DNA of 64,000 bases from Megaera sp965229545 (GTDB lineage: Bacteria > Pseudomonadota > Alphaproteobacteria > Rickettsiales > Rickettsiaceae). Made by a program: the position numbers and the translations under genes. The notes beneath the pieces were generated by a model that was given only the letters and a program-made list of their open reading frames with translations, had not been told where the DNA came from and did no database searches. Positions 47,264 to 57,272 of this stretch are shown here, one piece after another (the stretch's first letter is position 1; each line of letters opens with the position of its first letter). Location: the NCBI GenBank assembly GCA_965229545.1, contig OZ245887.1:1178001-1242000 (forward strand), written 5' to 3'.

Positions 47264-47887
47264 AAGTTTTCAATAATGCATTCCGGATATCCTGTAAAAA
47301 CTTATAAACTCATCTTTTATGCAATTCTCTATCTTATCTATGGAAGTAAGTATTGTCCTAGTTAAATGCCGTTCCGGTTTTTTAATCTGTTAATACTTAA
47401 ATTGTCCCATTAAAGGAAATAATTTAATGAATTATTCATAATTTTCTTATATTCCAACTAATATAAGGTCTATTATATAATTATGATTATTAATTAATTC
47501 CCGAAAGTAGAGTAGGGTTAATATTGTAGGAGGGTATTAACGGGTAAGTAGGTATCATAAAGTCGTACAATAAAGAAACACGTTGTACGATAGAAAGTTA
47601 AATCTATAAGTTTAATTTAGCAATTATTAATTGGGTAATATATAGATTTTAGAAAACTAACCGCTAGACCGACGAGCTTTCCAGGCGCTTTTATGAAAGC
47701 AGCATATGTTTATAAGGCAGTTCGTGGTATCGTTTTGTTATGGCATAAAATATATTTTTAGTTGACAATCACAACACAGGAGAAGATAAAGGGCTTATAG
47801 CCCATGCAATTGTGTTTGAACTTTCAGGATAACTGCGGTTTAAAAAAGAATTCAAAATAAAAAAGCAATAAAAAAAGAGTAAAAAAA
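47264..47887. other. Intergenic region with a candidate promoter
   Basis: About 620 bases without a gene. TTGACA at 47762-47767 and GATAAA at 47785-47790 are 17 bases apart and could be the promoter of the gene starting at 47888. The remainder shows no open frame or repeat that I recognise. Confidence 0.4.
47762..47790 (+). promoter_or_regulatory. Candidate sigma-70 promoter
   Basis: A perfect -35 box (TTGACA) with 17-base spacing to GATAAA, a 4/6 match to the -10 consensus. It lies about 98 bases upstream of the ATG at 47888. A-rich DNA precedes the start codon (AAAAAGAGTAAAAAAA), with a weak GAG as the only ribosome-binding element. Confidence 0.35.
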
Positions 47888-48405
47888 ATGATTGGATTAA
47901 GAGAGGAATTTTCAGGCATACATATTCAACCTTTTTACAAGAATTATCATTTACCGCAATTTAATTTGACAGAGAAATTAGGGGACGGTTGCGAGATTAT
48001 CATACCTGATTTTATAATTCAGGAAGAAGCTAAAGGAAATTACAACGTTGCAGACTTTTTGACAATGATGAAGAAAAGATGTTATGGACAGTAACCGACA
48101 CGATCCTTGAGGATGCGTTGATGTATGATTGGGTTTACGCCCCTCGTATTTACAATGAAAAAGTAGCGTATCTATGTGATCTAATACCTTTTAAACTCAT
48201 TACACCCGCTGCAGAGTATAAATTTTTATCTTTTGGCGGTTGTGGAATGGACATGACTTACAAGCTTGAAGCTTACCAGTTGTTAGCTGATGGTTCATAC
48301 GATGCTAATTCAAATTTTGCAAAACAGGGTATTAAGTGCTTTAAGCATTATTACGGCAAAGAACATAGTGTCGTAAAAGCAATAAAAGAGTTCCTTGGTT
48401 CTTAA
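47888..48405 (+). pseudogene. Conserved hypothetical protein, split by a one-base shift in a T tract
   Basis: The first frame (MIGLREEFSGIHIQPFYKNY to YNVADFLTMMKK) breaks at GACTTTTTGAC near 48055-48062. With six T bases instead of five, the text reads NVADFFDNDEEKMLWTVTDT and continues to the stop at 48405, giving about 172 residues. I do not recognise a family. The C-terminal half (FKLITPAAEYKFLSFGGCGM, IKCFKHYYGKEHSVVKAIKE) is not membrane-spanning and has no signal peptide. The single homopolymer change makes a sequencing error a real alternative to decay. Confidence 0.5.
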
Positions 48406-48887
48406 ATAGCAGCTTAAAAGGAATAAAAGTCCTAAGTATAAAGTTAGGGTAAAAAGCTATATGCTGATGCTCTAAAACCTTAGTTTGGATGGCCTTATAC
48501 GGTTCTTACCATAATTTATAACAAAATATATAGGTTTTCTAATTAACCGGAAATAAAAAAACAGATTTCTAGGCTCTGTCTTTAATATAAAGACGGTGTT
48601 ATAAAAAGGTTTTCCTTTAAGACCTGTATTTTTTTAGAATATCTAAATCTTGAAGAAAATGATAAAAGAAGTATCTGGCCCGATGGTAGGGAATGTGCGA
48701 AAACGGCAAAGTTGCGCTGCAATCCTTTATTTACCTTAGTTTTTTTAAAAGTTTTTTATATATAATATCTATTGACACTTGTTATGAAAGTAGTAACTTA
48801 ACCTCAAGTTTTAGGAGAATAATGGAGGAGTTTAATTACAAAAAGTGCTCATTCCATATATTATAAGAACTTTTTTAAGAGATTATT
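48406..48887. other. Intergenic region before the split rhodanese gene
   Basis: No gene is visible. AT-rich sequence with a TTGACA at about 48774-48779 that could serve as a -35 for the rhodanese gene whose ATG is at 48888. The -10 region is not clear. Confidence 0.3.
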
Positions 48888-48961
48888 ATGAATGAAATAG
48901 AATTTACTGACCATAATATGTAGAGTAGGTCTCTGATTTGAAGTAATCTCCTCAGCGACCC

Positions 48962-49003
48962 CTCGTCAAACCGTGCGTAAAGTTTTCCCTTACACGGCTT
49001 TCC
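48962..49003 (-). ncRNA. Group II intron domain V
   Basis: The segment folds as the conserved domain V hairpin: AGCCGTGTAAGG on one arm, a GGAAAAC loop region, and ACGCACGGTTTG on the other. It is the catalytic core element of group II ribozymes and lies just 3' of the RT gene, as expected. Confidence 0.8.
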
Positions 49004-49037
49004 GATAACTTTTACCCACTGCATTATAGTCACATCA

Positions 49038-50354
49038 TTATCTTGCATATCTTGACGCCTCATTTCCTACAATTACTTGGTCTGCCAACTTGTATAGACC
49101 ATGATTATTATAAAACCATGAAGGAGGATGGTCTCTCCATCCTTTTGCTCGTTTCTTATGTTTCTTCCTCAACATTATACATAGTGTCATTGTAATGTAC
49201 CTATCTATCCTCCTAAAGTGTTCTCTAGAGTTTCCACCTTTGAAGTAGTTCGCCCACCCCCTAATTATTGGGTTTAGTTTCTTTTCTATAAGTTCAGGCA
49301 ATAACCAATGTTGCCTTGTCCTTACTGTTTCTCGAACTTTCTCTTTGACAGTTTTCATAGCTTGATTTGTCGGATAGTAATATGTTTTGAGTTTTCCTGT
49401 TCTTTTTGAGGCTTGTCTCACAAAGCGGAATCCAAGAAAATCAAAGCTCTCATGTCTTGTATCAATCACTTTCGTTTTATCTACATTCAGTTCAAGTTTT
49501 AGATTTTCCATAACATTATTTACTTCCTTTAAGTATTTATCGGGGCTTCACAGCACCACAAAATCATCTGCATAGCGAACAATATGTGCGTCATGCCCTT
49601 TCTTATTAAACCCCTTTTCTTCCCAAGCTGTATCCAGATAGTGTAAATAAAGGTTTGCAAGTAGCGGAGAAATAACTCCACCTTGCGGCGTACCCGTTAT
49701 TTGCTTTCTAATTTGCATATCTTCCATTACACCCGCCTTCAACCAGAGTTTTATCAATCTAACAATAGAGTTATCAGTAATTCTATTGTTGATTGCCTTC
49801 AAAAGTATGTCATGAGTTATAGTGTCGAAATAGTTACTTGCATCTGCATCAATGACATATCTGCATCCATAGTTGAGATATTTATATATCTCTCTATGAG
49901 CCATATGTGCACTTCGCTTAGGTCTAAACCCATATGAGAAGTCTTTAAAATCCGCTTCGAATATTGGTTCAATAACTAGTTTCATACATGTTTGCACTAC
50001 ACGGTCTGCAATTGTAGGTATACCTATGGGTCTTTGTTTCCCATTAGATTTAAGGATATATACCCTTTTTACTGGGGCAGGCTTATAAGTTTTGCTTATT
50101 AAGCTATCCTTAATTTCGTTTAGAAAGACGTCCACTCCAATATCTTCTTCTATATAAGATATGGATTGTTCATCTACACCTGGTGTTCCCTTATTCGCTT
50201 TTACTTTCTTCCAAGATTGCATAAGAATATCTTGCCTATACATCTTGTCATAAAGCACACCAAATTTGCGTCTTGGATTAACTTTGGCAGCTTGGTAAAG
50301 TTTACGCTGAAGTACCCGTATATTTTCTTGAGTGTTTATAGCTTTCGCAATCAC
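49038..50354 (-). pseudogene. Group II intron reverse transcriptase/maturase with a premature stop
   Basis: From the start MIAKAINTQENIRVLQRKLY the frame holds RT motifs (VYILKSNGKQRPIGIPTIAD, FSYGFRPKRSAHMAHREI, GTPQGGVISPLLANLYLHYL, IVRYADDFVVL). A TGA at 49548-49550 follows YADDFVVL where homologues usually have Cys or a similar residue. The same frame then continues SPDKYLKEVNNVMENLKLEL and the maturase domain (GFRFVRQASKRTGKLKTYYY, GWANYFKGGNSREHFRRIDR). One nonsense change therefore separates the catalytic YADD from the maturase region. Confidence 0.88.
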
Positions 50355-50380
50355 TTAATACCTCTTTCATTATAAACATA

Positions 50381-51512
50381 TTACTCCGGCCTTTAAATAT
50401 TGAACTAACATTAGAGAAATGATATAATGATATTGTATCAAGAGTAATAACAAAATGTCTAATAAAAAATTATCACCAAGCGATCTCAAGATATTAAGAA
50501 AGAAAGCAGTGGAAGCAATAGTTATACATGGAATAAGCAAGAAACAAGCATCTATTACCTTTGGGTTTTCTAGGAGTTCTATATGGAAATATCTTAAAGA
50601 GTACAAAATTTATAAGGAAGAAAGCTTTCGCTATAAGAAGCGAGGAGTAAAGGTAGGAACAGGATCTAAAATCAGTAAAAATCAAGAAGAGGAATTAAAA
50701 TCTAAAATTTTATCACATACACCTGATGAATTGGGAATGGATTATACGTTATGGAATAGTAAAGTGGTACAAGAATATATAGAATCCAATTACCTTTATC
50801 AGTATAACAGGCGTTCTATAAGAAAAATTATGAATAGATTGGGTTTTACGTCTCAAAAACCAATTAAATCAGCCTATCAACGTAATCCAGAGAAGATAAA
50901 AGAATGGTTAACAGTCACATATCCAGAAATCAAGTCTCGTGCAATGAAAGAAAGTGCTAGAATTTATTGGGGAGATGAAATGGGGATACAATCAACAGAT
51001 AATCGAGGTAAAACATATGGTCTTAAAGGCAAGACCCCAGCAATCAAGAGAAGTGGCTCAAGATTTAAATGTAATGTACTAGCTGCTATTAGTCCGCAAG
51101 GGTTTATGAACTGGATGGTATTTGAAGATAATTTTACCAGCAAAAAGTGTATTGAATTTTTAGGTAGACTGATCAGACAAATTAAGCAGAAAATATTTTT
51201 GATATTAGATAATCATAGAGTGCATCACAGTAAAAAGGTAAAAGCTTATGTAGAAAGACATAAGGACAAGCTAGAATTGTTTTATTTACCATCATATTGT
51301 CCTGATATGAATCCACAAGAACTTGTAAACCAAGATGTCAAAGCTAACTCCAATAATTTTCGAGTACTAAAATCAGTAAAAGATTTAACAATTAATGTAC
51401 GGTCCTATTTAACACAAATTCAGTTTAATGGTATAAAAATTCAAAATTATTTTAAAAAGAAAGAAATAGCTTATGCTACTATATAATGTTCAATATTTAA
51501 AGGCCAGAGTAA
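50381..51512 (+). mobile_element. IS630-family element, copy 4 (1,132 bp)
   Basis: TA dinucleotides lie at 50379-50380 and 51513-51514. It has the same ends and length as copies 1-3 but the opposite orientation. It sits inside the group II intron, between the ribozyme 5' region and the RT gene. Confidence 0.95.
50455..51486 (+). CDS. IS630-family transposase, copy 4
   Basis: 343 residues, intact. The visible difference from the other copies is V for M in FKCNVLAAISPQG. DDE motifs are kept. The element is nearly identical to the other three, so transposition was recent relative to the decay of the host intron. Confidence 0.93.
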   Translation: MSNKKLSPSDLKILRKKAVEAIVIHGISKKQASITFGFSRSSIWKYLKEYKIYKEESFRYKKRGVKVGTGSKISKNQEEELKSKILSHTPDELGMDYTLWNSKVVQEYIESNYLYQYNRRSIRKIMNRLGFTSQKPIKSAYQRNPEKIKEWLTVTYPEIKSRAMKESARIYWGDEMGIQSTDNRGKTYGLKGKTPAIKRSGSRFKCNVLAAISPQGFMNWMVFEDNFTSKKCIEFLGRLIRQIKQKIFLILDNHRVHHSKKVKAYVERHKDKLELFYLPSYCPDMNPQELVNQDVKANSNNFRVLKSVKDLTINVRSYLTQIQFNGIKIQNYFKKKEIAYATI

Positions 51513-52831
51513 TAGTTAAAGTAGAGCCCCTTCCCTAGTATAAGTTTTGTTGTCTTATACATTGCTGGTACTATGAACTCCTCCGACTCCTCATTCCTGC
51601 TTTCTTCCAGATTTCAGCGGGCAGCCTTATACTTTCCGTTACGCAGTGAGTTATCTGCGACAGGGTGAGGTCTCGACTGTTTCCCTCAAATACTTTCTAT
51701 ACATACCATCCTCTATATCCCGAATTCCTATACTAACTTCAGTTAATGGTTAATCCATTAGTAAACACTGGCTTTCACCCCCATTCTAAAGGCTCAGCGG
51801 AATCACCCTACATCACACTCTCCCAACATATTTGTGTGACTAACATTTACGAGACTTACTAAGGTTCACTCTCGTTACGGTCTGTATATTTGCTCGTTCC
51901 CACGGTTTGGGTCTGGGGACACGTTAGTCAGCGTTGCTTCCGCATTTCAATCACTATCCATACGTACGCCATAGCTACTCGGTCAAACCACTAATTGCCG
52001 AGGTAGGACTTTCACCTACTAGTATCTGAGCGACTTAACAGCCCGCTCAAAACGGCATGTTATTACCACAAAATATACCCACAATAGTTATTTAATTTTA
52101 TTATTTATAATAGCCACGTGGCTAATTAATAGTTTAAGTGTTGAAGCATCAGATACCATAAATAATAATTATCCAGTTACAAATGTAATATCCCCTTCAG
52201 AATTAAGGCTAATGCTGGATACCGGGGACACGGAACTTATAGATGTAAGGAATACAGAAGAATTTGTAGCAAGGCATATAAAAGAGGCTAGAAGTGTTCC
52301 ATTGTCAATTTTAGACTTAAATCAGATTTGTGATAAAACTAAAAAAATAGTATTACAGTGCGAGTCTGGCACTAGAAGTAAATTGGCAGCAAAAAAACTT
52401 CAAGCATTATCTAAAGATTTAAAGATATATAGTCTTGATGGTGGTATAAGAAACTGGGTAGAGAAAAATTATGCTACAGTTGAAGGAATATTGCAGCAAA
52501 TAATAAACTGCCTTTAAATAGACAAGTACAAATTGCTGCCGGCATAATTATAGTGCTAGGAATAGTGCTAACAAAGTTAATATCCCGGTTATTTATTATG
52601 ATACCGCTATTTATTGGATGTGGATTAATTTTTGCCGGGATATCAGGATGGTGCGGTATGGCAAGTCTACTTGCTCTAATGCCTTGGAACTAAAAATTTA
52701 ATATTTTTGATATTTTAGCTCTATTGGTAATTTATTTAACCATTTTTTGAACTTGCCTGGTACCAATTAGAAATTTATCATTTATCACAAAATAATGTTC
52801 CAAAAGAGATGGACTCGGTTAGAAATGGGAA

Positions 52832-53044
52832 CTACTTGCCATAAATACCGCCTTTTCCGCTAATACGAATAGATTTTTGTTGCCAAAAAATATTTTGGGG
52901 AGCGAGTCTGCAAAGTTCAGAAACCCTTAACCCTGTATCAAGGAGTATCCATATAGTAAGTTTTTCCTGTAAGGTGTTACAAGCTTGATAAAGTTTGTCG
53001 GCTTCTATTGGTGTTAATGGTTCTCTTTGAAATTGGTAAGCCAT
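52832..53044 (-). pseudogene. Tyrosine recombinase (phage integrase family) fragment
   Basis: 70 residues starting MAYQFQREPLTPIEADKLYQ. The segment LLDTGLRVSELCRLAPQNIF contains the first catalytic Arg of tyrosine recombinases (TGLRxSELxxL), followed by IRISGKGGIYGK (beta-strand Lys region). The His-x-x-Arg and Tyr parts are missing, so only the start of the catalytic domain remains. It points to past integration of a mobile element next to the rhodanese gene. Confidence 0.75.
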
Positions 53045-53119
53045 GCCCTTAATTTTTTAGAAAAACCAGTGAACCATGATGTTTACCACGATCAGATTAT
53101 TGATGCTAACAAATTGTAA

Positions 53120-55909
53120 TTACATCGGTAAAGAAAACGCCACAGTAACTCCTTTATCCTGGTTTGGTTTAGCCCATATCTGACCGTTATGCGCTTCAAT
53201 AACTTTTTTAGATAAAGCAAGACCTATACCTCTACCGCCTGCAGGAGTTTTAGTCTTTGAACTAACAGTAAATGGGTTAAAAACTTCAAATAATTCATCT
53301 TTTGGAATACCTATCCCTTCGTCTTTTACACTAAAGACAATAGTGTAATTTTGTTCCGGTTTCAGCTCAATTGTAATTGTTCCCTGCTTACAGTATTGAA
53401 TAGCATTTACTATGATATTATCGATAGTACGTGAAATGTAGTACTGATCACATAAAACGGTTAATTCATTATATATTTGCAAGTTAAACCATAAATCTTC
53501 CTGATCTTTATCTTGAATATATAACTTTTTACATAGTTCTAATCTTTCGTGAACTAAATCAGTTAAGTTTACTTGAGACTTATTCAGCTGATAGTTAATA
53601 TTATTAAGCTTTGATAAATCAATTAGATTATTTACTAAAGTGGTTAACCTTTCGGAACTATCAGCAATATCTTTGGTCGCATTACGCCTTTGTTCTTCAT
53701 TAAATTTATCGTAGTTAGCCCATAAAACCTGTCCGAGGCTAGTAATACCGGTAATTGGTGTGCGTGTTTCATGTTCCAGGTTGCGCAAAAGCTCATTTTT
53801 AATTTCATATAACTTGGTCAGTTCTTTCTTCTGGTCTATTACTTTATTTTCTAAATAATTTGATTTTTGTTCTATTTCTTCTTCATAAGCTTGTTTTGGT
53901 TTAAAAAAGATAACAATAGCAGTACCGGCTAGTAAAAAGGTATAAATAATAAGAGAGGTAGAAGCCGTATTAATAACAATATTATCTATACCTGTATAGT
54001 ATTGATAAGCTTTTATACTTGAATAAATACCTACTATCATCATAGTAAGTAATAATTTCCATCGAGTTAATATTGCAGCTACTATTAGATTGACAATAAA
54101 TACTACAAACTGCAAATGACTAAAGTTGCTTAACATTAGAAAAAAGCTACTACAAAAAATCAATAGGAAAAAGATGCTTATACTCCAAGCTACTTGTGCA
54201 ATATTATCTTTTTTTATAGTTGATGGCCAAATAGGATAAGTCGTAAAACACACAGATAATACAAGCATAATCTCATAAAATGGTAATATTGCATCTTTGT
54301 TTTGGCCATCGATAACGTTAGATATAGAGTACATAGTAGAGATAGTAGAAATAGTAGAAAAGATACCAAAACTAGTATAAATTAAATCCCTTTTAGGTGA
54401 ATTATTCTTACAAAAAACCATTAAATCAAATTCTGTAATAGCTTTTACAAGTTGATAAAATTTATGTTTACCTATAGTTCCGTTACTACAAGACAATTGG
54501 TTATTTTTTTTATTAATCCACCCTCCATTTTGCTTTAATAGATAATGACTTCCCATAAAGAATATTAAATTAACAATTGTTCCAGGTAGAATACTATCAA
54601 CCCCAGTAGTATCCATAAAATATATTCGCCATACTATAACACTTACAAAGCCTGCTCCCATGCCTATTAAAACTGATTTTGTCGTACTACGAAAACCCAA
54701 GATAGCCAATATAAGAGGTACATCAATTATTGGGATATAGAAACTTTGGGTCATAAATACCAGAGGCAACAAATCATAATCAAGTAACGCTAGGTATATG
54801 GAAATTACCCCAAGTACTACCGAAATAATTTTGGACAAGACTAATTCACTTTTAAATTTTATATTTAATGGATAACAAAAATCGTGAGTTAATAGAACTG
54901 ATGAAGCATTTATATTAGAATCAGCTGTAGACATACACATGGCTACTACACCTACCATTATAAAACTTTTAAGTCCTGTATGAGCGTAGTTATTTGTTAT
55001 GTATTGTACTAAGTCTTTAGGATTAAGATTAGGGTCGATATTGAACAGAAGAAATGCAATCCATGCCATTCCCATTAAAATTAACATTAGTAATATAGCT
55101 GAAATACTAAAAGCTTTTTTAACCTGAGAGACACTACGTCCTATGGCCACTCTCTGAAACATGGTTGGGTTCAAATCTGGTATGGAAAAAAGCAGAAATA
55201 ATAATAATACCGACCAAAATTTAGGATTTGAAAGACCTAAGAACTCTTCATAATTAAATAGAGGGTGTTGAACAGCAGTTACTAGATTAAAGGTAGGAAG
55301 ACTGCTTAAGTCGTTCCATATAACGATACCCAAAACAGGTATTAATACGCCAAAAGTAAAGAATTGTATCACATCTGTGAAAGTAACCGATCTAATTCCT
55401 CCAACGCTAGAGTATAATGTCACTACAGATGCAGCTAAAAAAATTGGATAGTTTCCAGATAATCCTAAAAAATCATTTAAAATATAACCAAAAACTTTAA
55501 ACTGTACTGCTATGAAACCTGCGGAAGCAATAGCCCCACCTATAGCTGATATAAGTCTGACGTGTTTTCCATATAAATCTCCCATTGCCGAAGCTACAGA
55601 AATGCTACCTAGAAATTCACTCATTTTTGGAACAAAAACATACGCATTTAGGAATAAGCACACTACCATCCCCAAGCAACCAATAGCGTAATGTAATCCG
55701 GTGGTGTAAACCTCAGCTATCGTGATAAAAAGATAATCCCCGCCAATCCACGTAGCAACTATTGTAGAAACTAAAGCCCCAGTAGAAAAATTTCTGTTTC
55801 CTAAAGAGTAATCCTTTATGTTTTTTACTCCTCTTCCATAGTAAAGGCCTACTACAAGATTAAGGGTTAAAAACACAATAAAAACTGCTGTATCAATATC
55901 AAATTGCAT
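53120..55909 (-). CDS. Sodium:solute symporter-histidine kinase fusion (CbrA-like)
   Basis: About 929 residues starting MQFDIDTAVFIVFLTLNLVV; an earlier ATG at 55966 adds a Lys-rich tail I consider spurious. Residues 1 to about 480 form an SSS-family symporter (GGDYLFITIAEVYTTGLHYA, MCMSTADSNINASS). More membrane segments follow. The kinase core has HisKA with the phospho-acceptor His (LEHETRTPITGIT) and an HATPase domain (NAIQYCKQGTI, DEGIGIPKDELFEVFNPF, GRGIGLALSKKVIEAHNGQI). Such fusions couple solute transport or sensing to two-component signalling. The cognate response regulator is not in this window. The frame is intact. Confidence 0.9.
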   Translation of the reverse strand: MQFDIDTAVFIVFLTLNLVVGLYYGRGVKNIKDYSLGNRNFSTGALVSTIVATWIGGDYLFITIAEVYTTGLHYAIGCLGMVVCLFLNAYVFVPKMSEFLGSISVASAMGDLYGKHVRLISAIGGAIASAGFIAVQFKVFGYILNDFLGLSGNYPIFLAASVVTLYSSVGGIRSVTFTDVIQFFTFGVLIPVLGIVIWNDLSSLPTFNLVTAVQHPLFNYEEFLGLSNPKFWSVLLLFLLFSIPDLNPTMFQRVAIGRSVSQVKKAFSISAILLMLILMGMAWIAFLLFNIDPNLNPKDLVQYITNNYAHTGLKSFIMVGVVAMCMSTADSNINASSVLLTHDFCYPLNIKFKSELVLSKIISVVLGVISIYLALLDYDLLPLVFMTQSFYIPIIDVPLILAILGFRSTTKSVLIGMGAGFVSVIVWRIYFMDTTGVDSILPGTIVNLIFFMGSHYLLKQNGGWINKKNNQLSCSNGTIGKHKFYQLVKAITEFDLMVFCKNNSPKRDLIYTSFGIFSTISTISTMYSISNVIDGQNKDAILPFYEIMLVLSVCFTTYPIWPSTIKKDNIAQVAWSISIFFLLIFCSSFFLMLSNFSHLQFVVFIVNLIVAAILTRWKLLLTMMIVGIYSSIKAYQYYTGIDNIVINTASTSLIIYTFLLAGTAIVIFFKPKQAYEEEIEQKSNYLENKVIDQKKELTKLYEIKNELLRNLEHETRTPITGITSLGQVLWANYDKFNEEQRRNATKDIADSSERLTTLVNNLIDLSKLNNINYQLNKSQVNLTDLVHERLELCKKLYIQDKDQEDLWFNLQIYNELTVLCDQYYISRTIDNIIVNAIQYCKQGTITIELKPEQNYTIVFSVKDEGIGIPKDELFEVFNPFTVSSKTKTPAGGRGIGLALSKKVIEAHNGQIWAKPNQDKGVTVAFSLPM

Positions 55910-56183
55910 GATTAAAACCAAGATAATTTTAACTTTAATTATTAGTGAAAAAAATAAAATATACAAATAATAAAAAAGATGTTTTTATTATAATTACTTA
56001 ATTGGTACAAAGCTTATATTAAAACTTTAGTGATATCGTCTGTGCCTGATGAAAACCAATTGAAAACCGGTACAGAGATATATTGTATCGGACTAGTTCA
56101 TTTTTAGGTGGGTTTAATAAATAGCCTAAGTTACATTTTATCCTATTGAAATTGAAGTTTCACTTAAGTTTGAGTTTTTATTA

Positions 56184-57272
56184 TTATAAATATCGTTTCA
56201 AAATAGCCGTTTTCTGTTCTGGCAAATCAGTAAGTTCTTTTTCTAAGGTAGTAATTTTGCTTTCTATTTTTTCAATTTCGGAAACTATTTTTTGCTGTTC
56301 AGAAAGCGAGGGAACAGGAATTTCAAAATTTTCAAGTTGAGATTTTGTTATAGCTTGACGTGAAGTTGCTCCCTCTCCTATCTGAAGTAATCTGTCTTTA
56401 TATTCTTTGCTTACCAGTATTGATTGTACATATTTTGGCAAGGCTTTTTCGTTTGTACGTATGATAGAAACGTGTTGATTGACCCTTGCCGGCAAATATT
56501 TATCTTCTACAACACAACATCTTGCTATTGATGCTCCTGTTATGTTGAATAAAACATCATTTTTCCCTACTGTAACGCCTTCTAATTTTTTTGCTTGCTC
56601 TTCATCGATATATACTAATCCGTTTTCAACAAAATAACCGTCATAAACATTTTGGCTACGGATAAAAGTAATTCCTTCACTTTTATAAACGCCTTCGCCA
56701 CCCAACGGCGTGGCACCGCTACCAATTTTAGTAGTTATAACTTGCAGTTTTGTTTTTTTGCCTCTTGCTTCTTCTATCATTGCAGAAACAGAGTTTTTTA
56801 ACTCTTTCATCTCCTCTTTCGCCTTTTCTTCTTTTTTTTCTAAAGCTTCTATTTCTTCAATAATCTTTATTTGTATCTCTTTAGGCGGAACAGGTATTTT
56901 TAAGGATTCAATATCACTCTTTGAAATATTTTTTAATGATTGACCCTTAAATCCTTGCTCTAAAAGAATTAAGTTCTGAGATAAGAAATAATAAATGTAT
57001 TTAAGTAAAATATTCTTTTTAGTAAGAATATAAGTATGATCTGAAGCAGAGAATTTTTCATTAAGATAATGAATGTTTGCACTACCACCATCTCCTATAA
57101 GGATTGCTTCAAAATCATAGTCAAACGCATTGCATTTTTTTAATGAATATGATGAACCCACAAAAGGAAAAGCTCCTTTATCACTGGCAAATGAAGCAGG
57201 ACGTTTTCCTTTTCCTATAAAGTTTGTTATTTCCCTTATTTCTGCAAAATAATACTTACTTTCAATCTTTAC
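56184..57272 (-). CDS. Type I-like specificity subunit (HsdS), read by -1 frameshift from the upstream gene
   Basis: Two target-recognition domains are separated by a conserved helix. TRD1 spans VKIESKYYFAEIREITNFIG to GQSLKNISKSDIESLKIPVP, and TRD2 runs from VITTKIGSGATPLGGEGVYK to SQLENFEIPVPSLSEQQKIV. Coiled helices follow (IEEIEALEKKEEKAKEEMKE and IVSEIEKIESKITTLEKELT). The frame has no ATG, GTG or TTG before the first TRD: it opens at GTA (57270-57272) directly after the slippery A AAA AAG of the preceding gene. An internal ATG at 57161 would cut off 37 residues of TRD1. The protein directs the nuclease-methylase to a bipartite DNA site. The full length is about 362 residues. Confidence 0.82.
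   Translation of the reverse strand, partial: VKIESKYYFAEIREITNFIGKGKRPASFASDKGAFPFVGSSYSLKKCNAFDYDFEAILIGDGGSANIHYLNEKFSASDHTYILTKKNILLKYIYYFLSQNLILLEQGFKGQSLKNISKSDIESLKIPVPPKEIQIKIIEEIEALEKKEEKAKEEMKELKNSVSAMIEEARGKKTKLQVITTKIGSGATPLGGEGVYKSEGITFIRSQNVYDGYFVENGLVYIDEEQAKKLEGVTVGKNDVLFNITGASIARCCVVEDKYLPARVNQHVSIIRTNEKALPKYVQSILVSKEYKDRLLQIGEGATSRQAITKSQLENFEIPVPSLSEQQKIVSEIEKIESKITTLEKELTDLPEQKTAILKRYL

Larger units (their letters stand above)
48920..52048 (-). mobile_element. Group II intron carrying an IS630 insertion
   Basis: Read on the minus strand, it starts GAGCGGGCTGTTAAGTCGCT (from 52048) and ends CCTACTCTAC (48920). The boundaries are set by the restored rhodanese frame. Domain V is clear at 48962-49003: GAAAGCCGTGTAAGGGAAAA with its pairing arm ACGCACGGTTTGACG. 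A broken reverse transcriptase lies inside (49038-50354). IS630 copy 4 separates the 5' ribozyme domains (51515-52048) from the RT gene. Without the IS the intron would be about 2.0 kb. It looks dead. Confidence 0.85.
48888..52693 (+). pseudogene. Rhodanese-DUF2892 membrane protein, split by an antisense group II intron
   Basis: Exon 1 (48888-48919) starts MNEIEFTDHN. Joining it to exon 2 at 52049 gives MNEIEFTDHNIKRHVITTKY in an unbroken frame. A membrane segment follows (LILLFIIATWLINSLSVEA), then a rhodanese domain (VISPSELRLMLDTGDTELID; active-site loop CESGTRSK) to NCL at 52517. In another frame the sequence continues LNRQVQIAAGIIIVLGIVL and GISGWCGMASLLALMPWN, a DUF2892 domain with two membrane segments, ending at 52693. 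This is the YgaP-like architecture of membrane sulfurtransferases. The intron is on the opposite strand and cannot be spliced from this transcript, and a frameshift lies between the domains. Confidence 0.8.
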
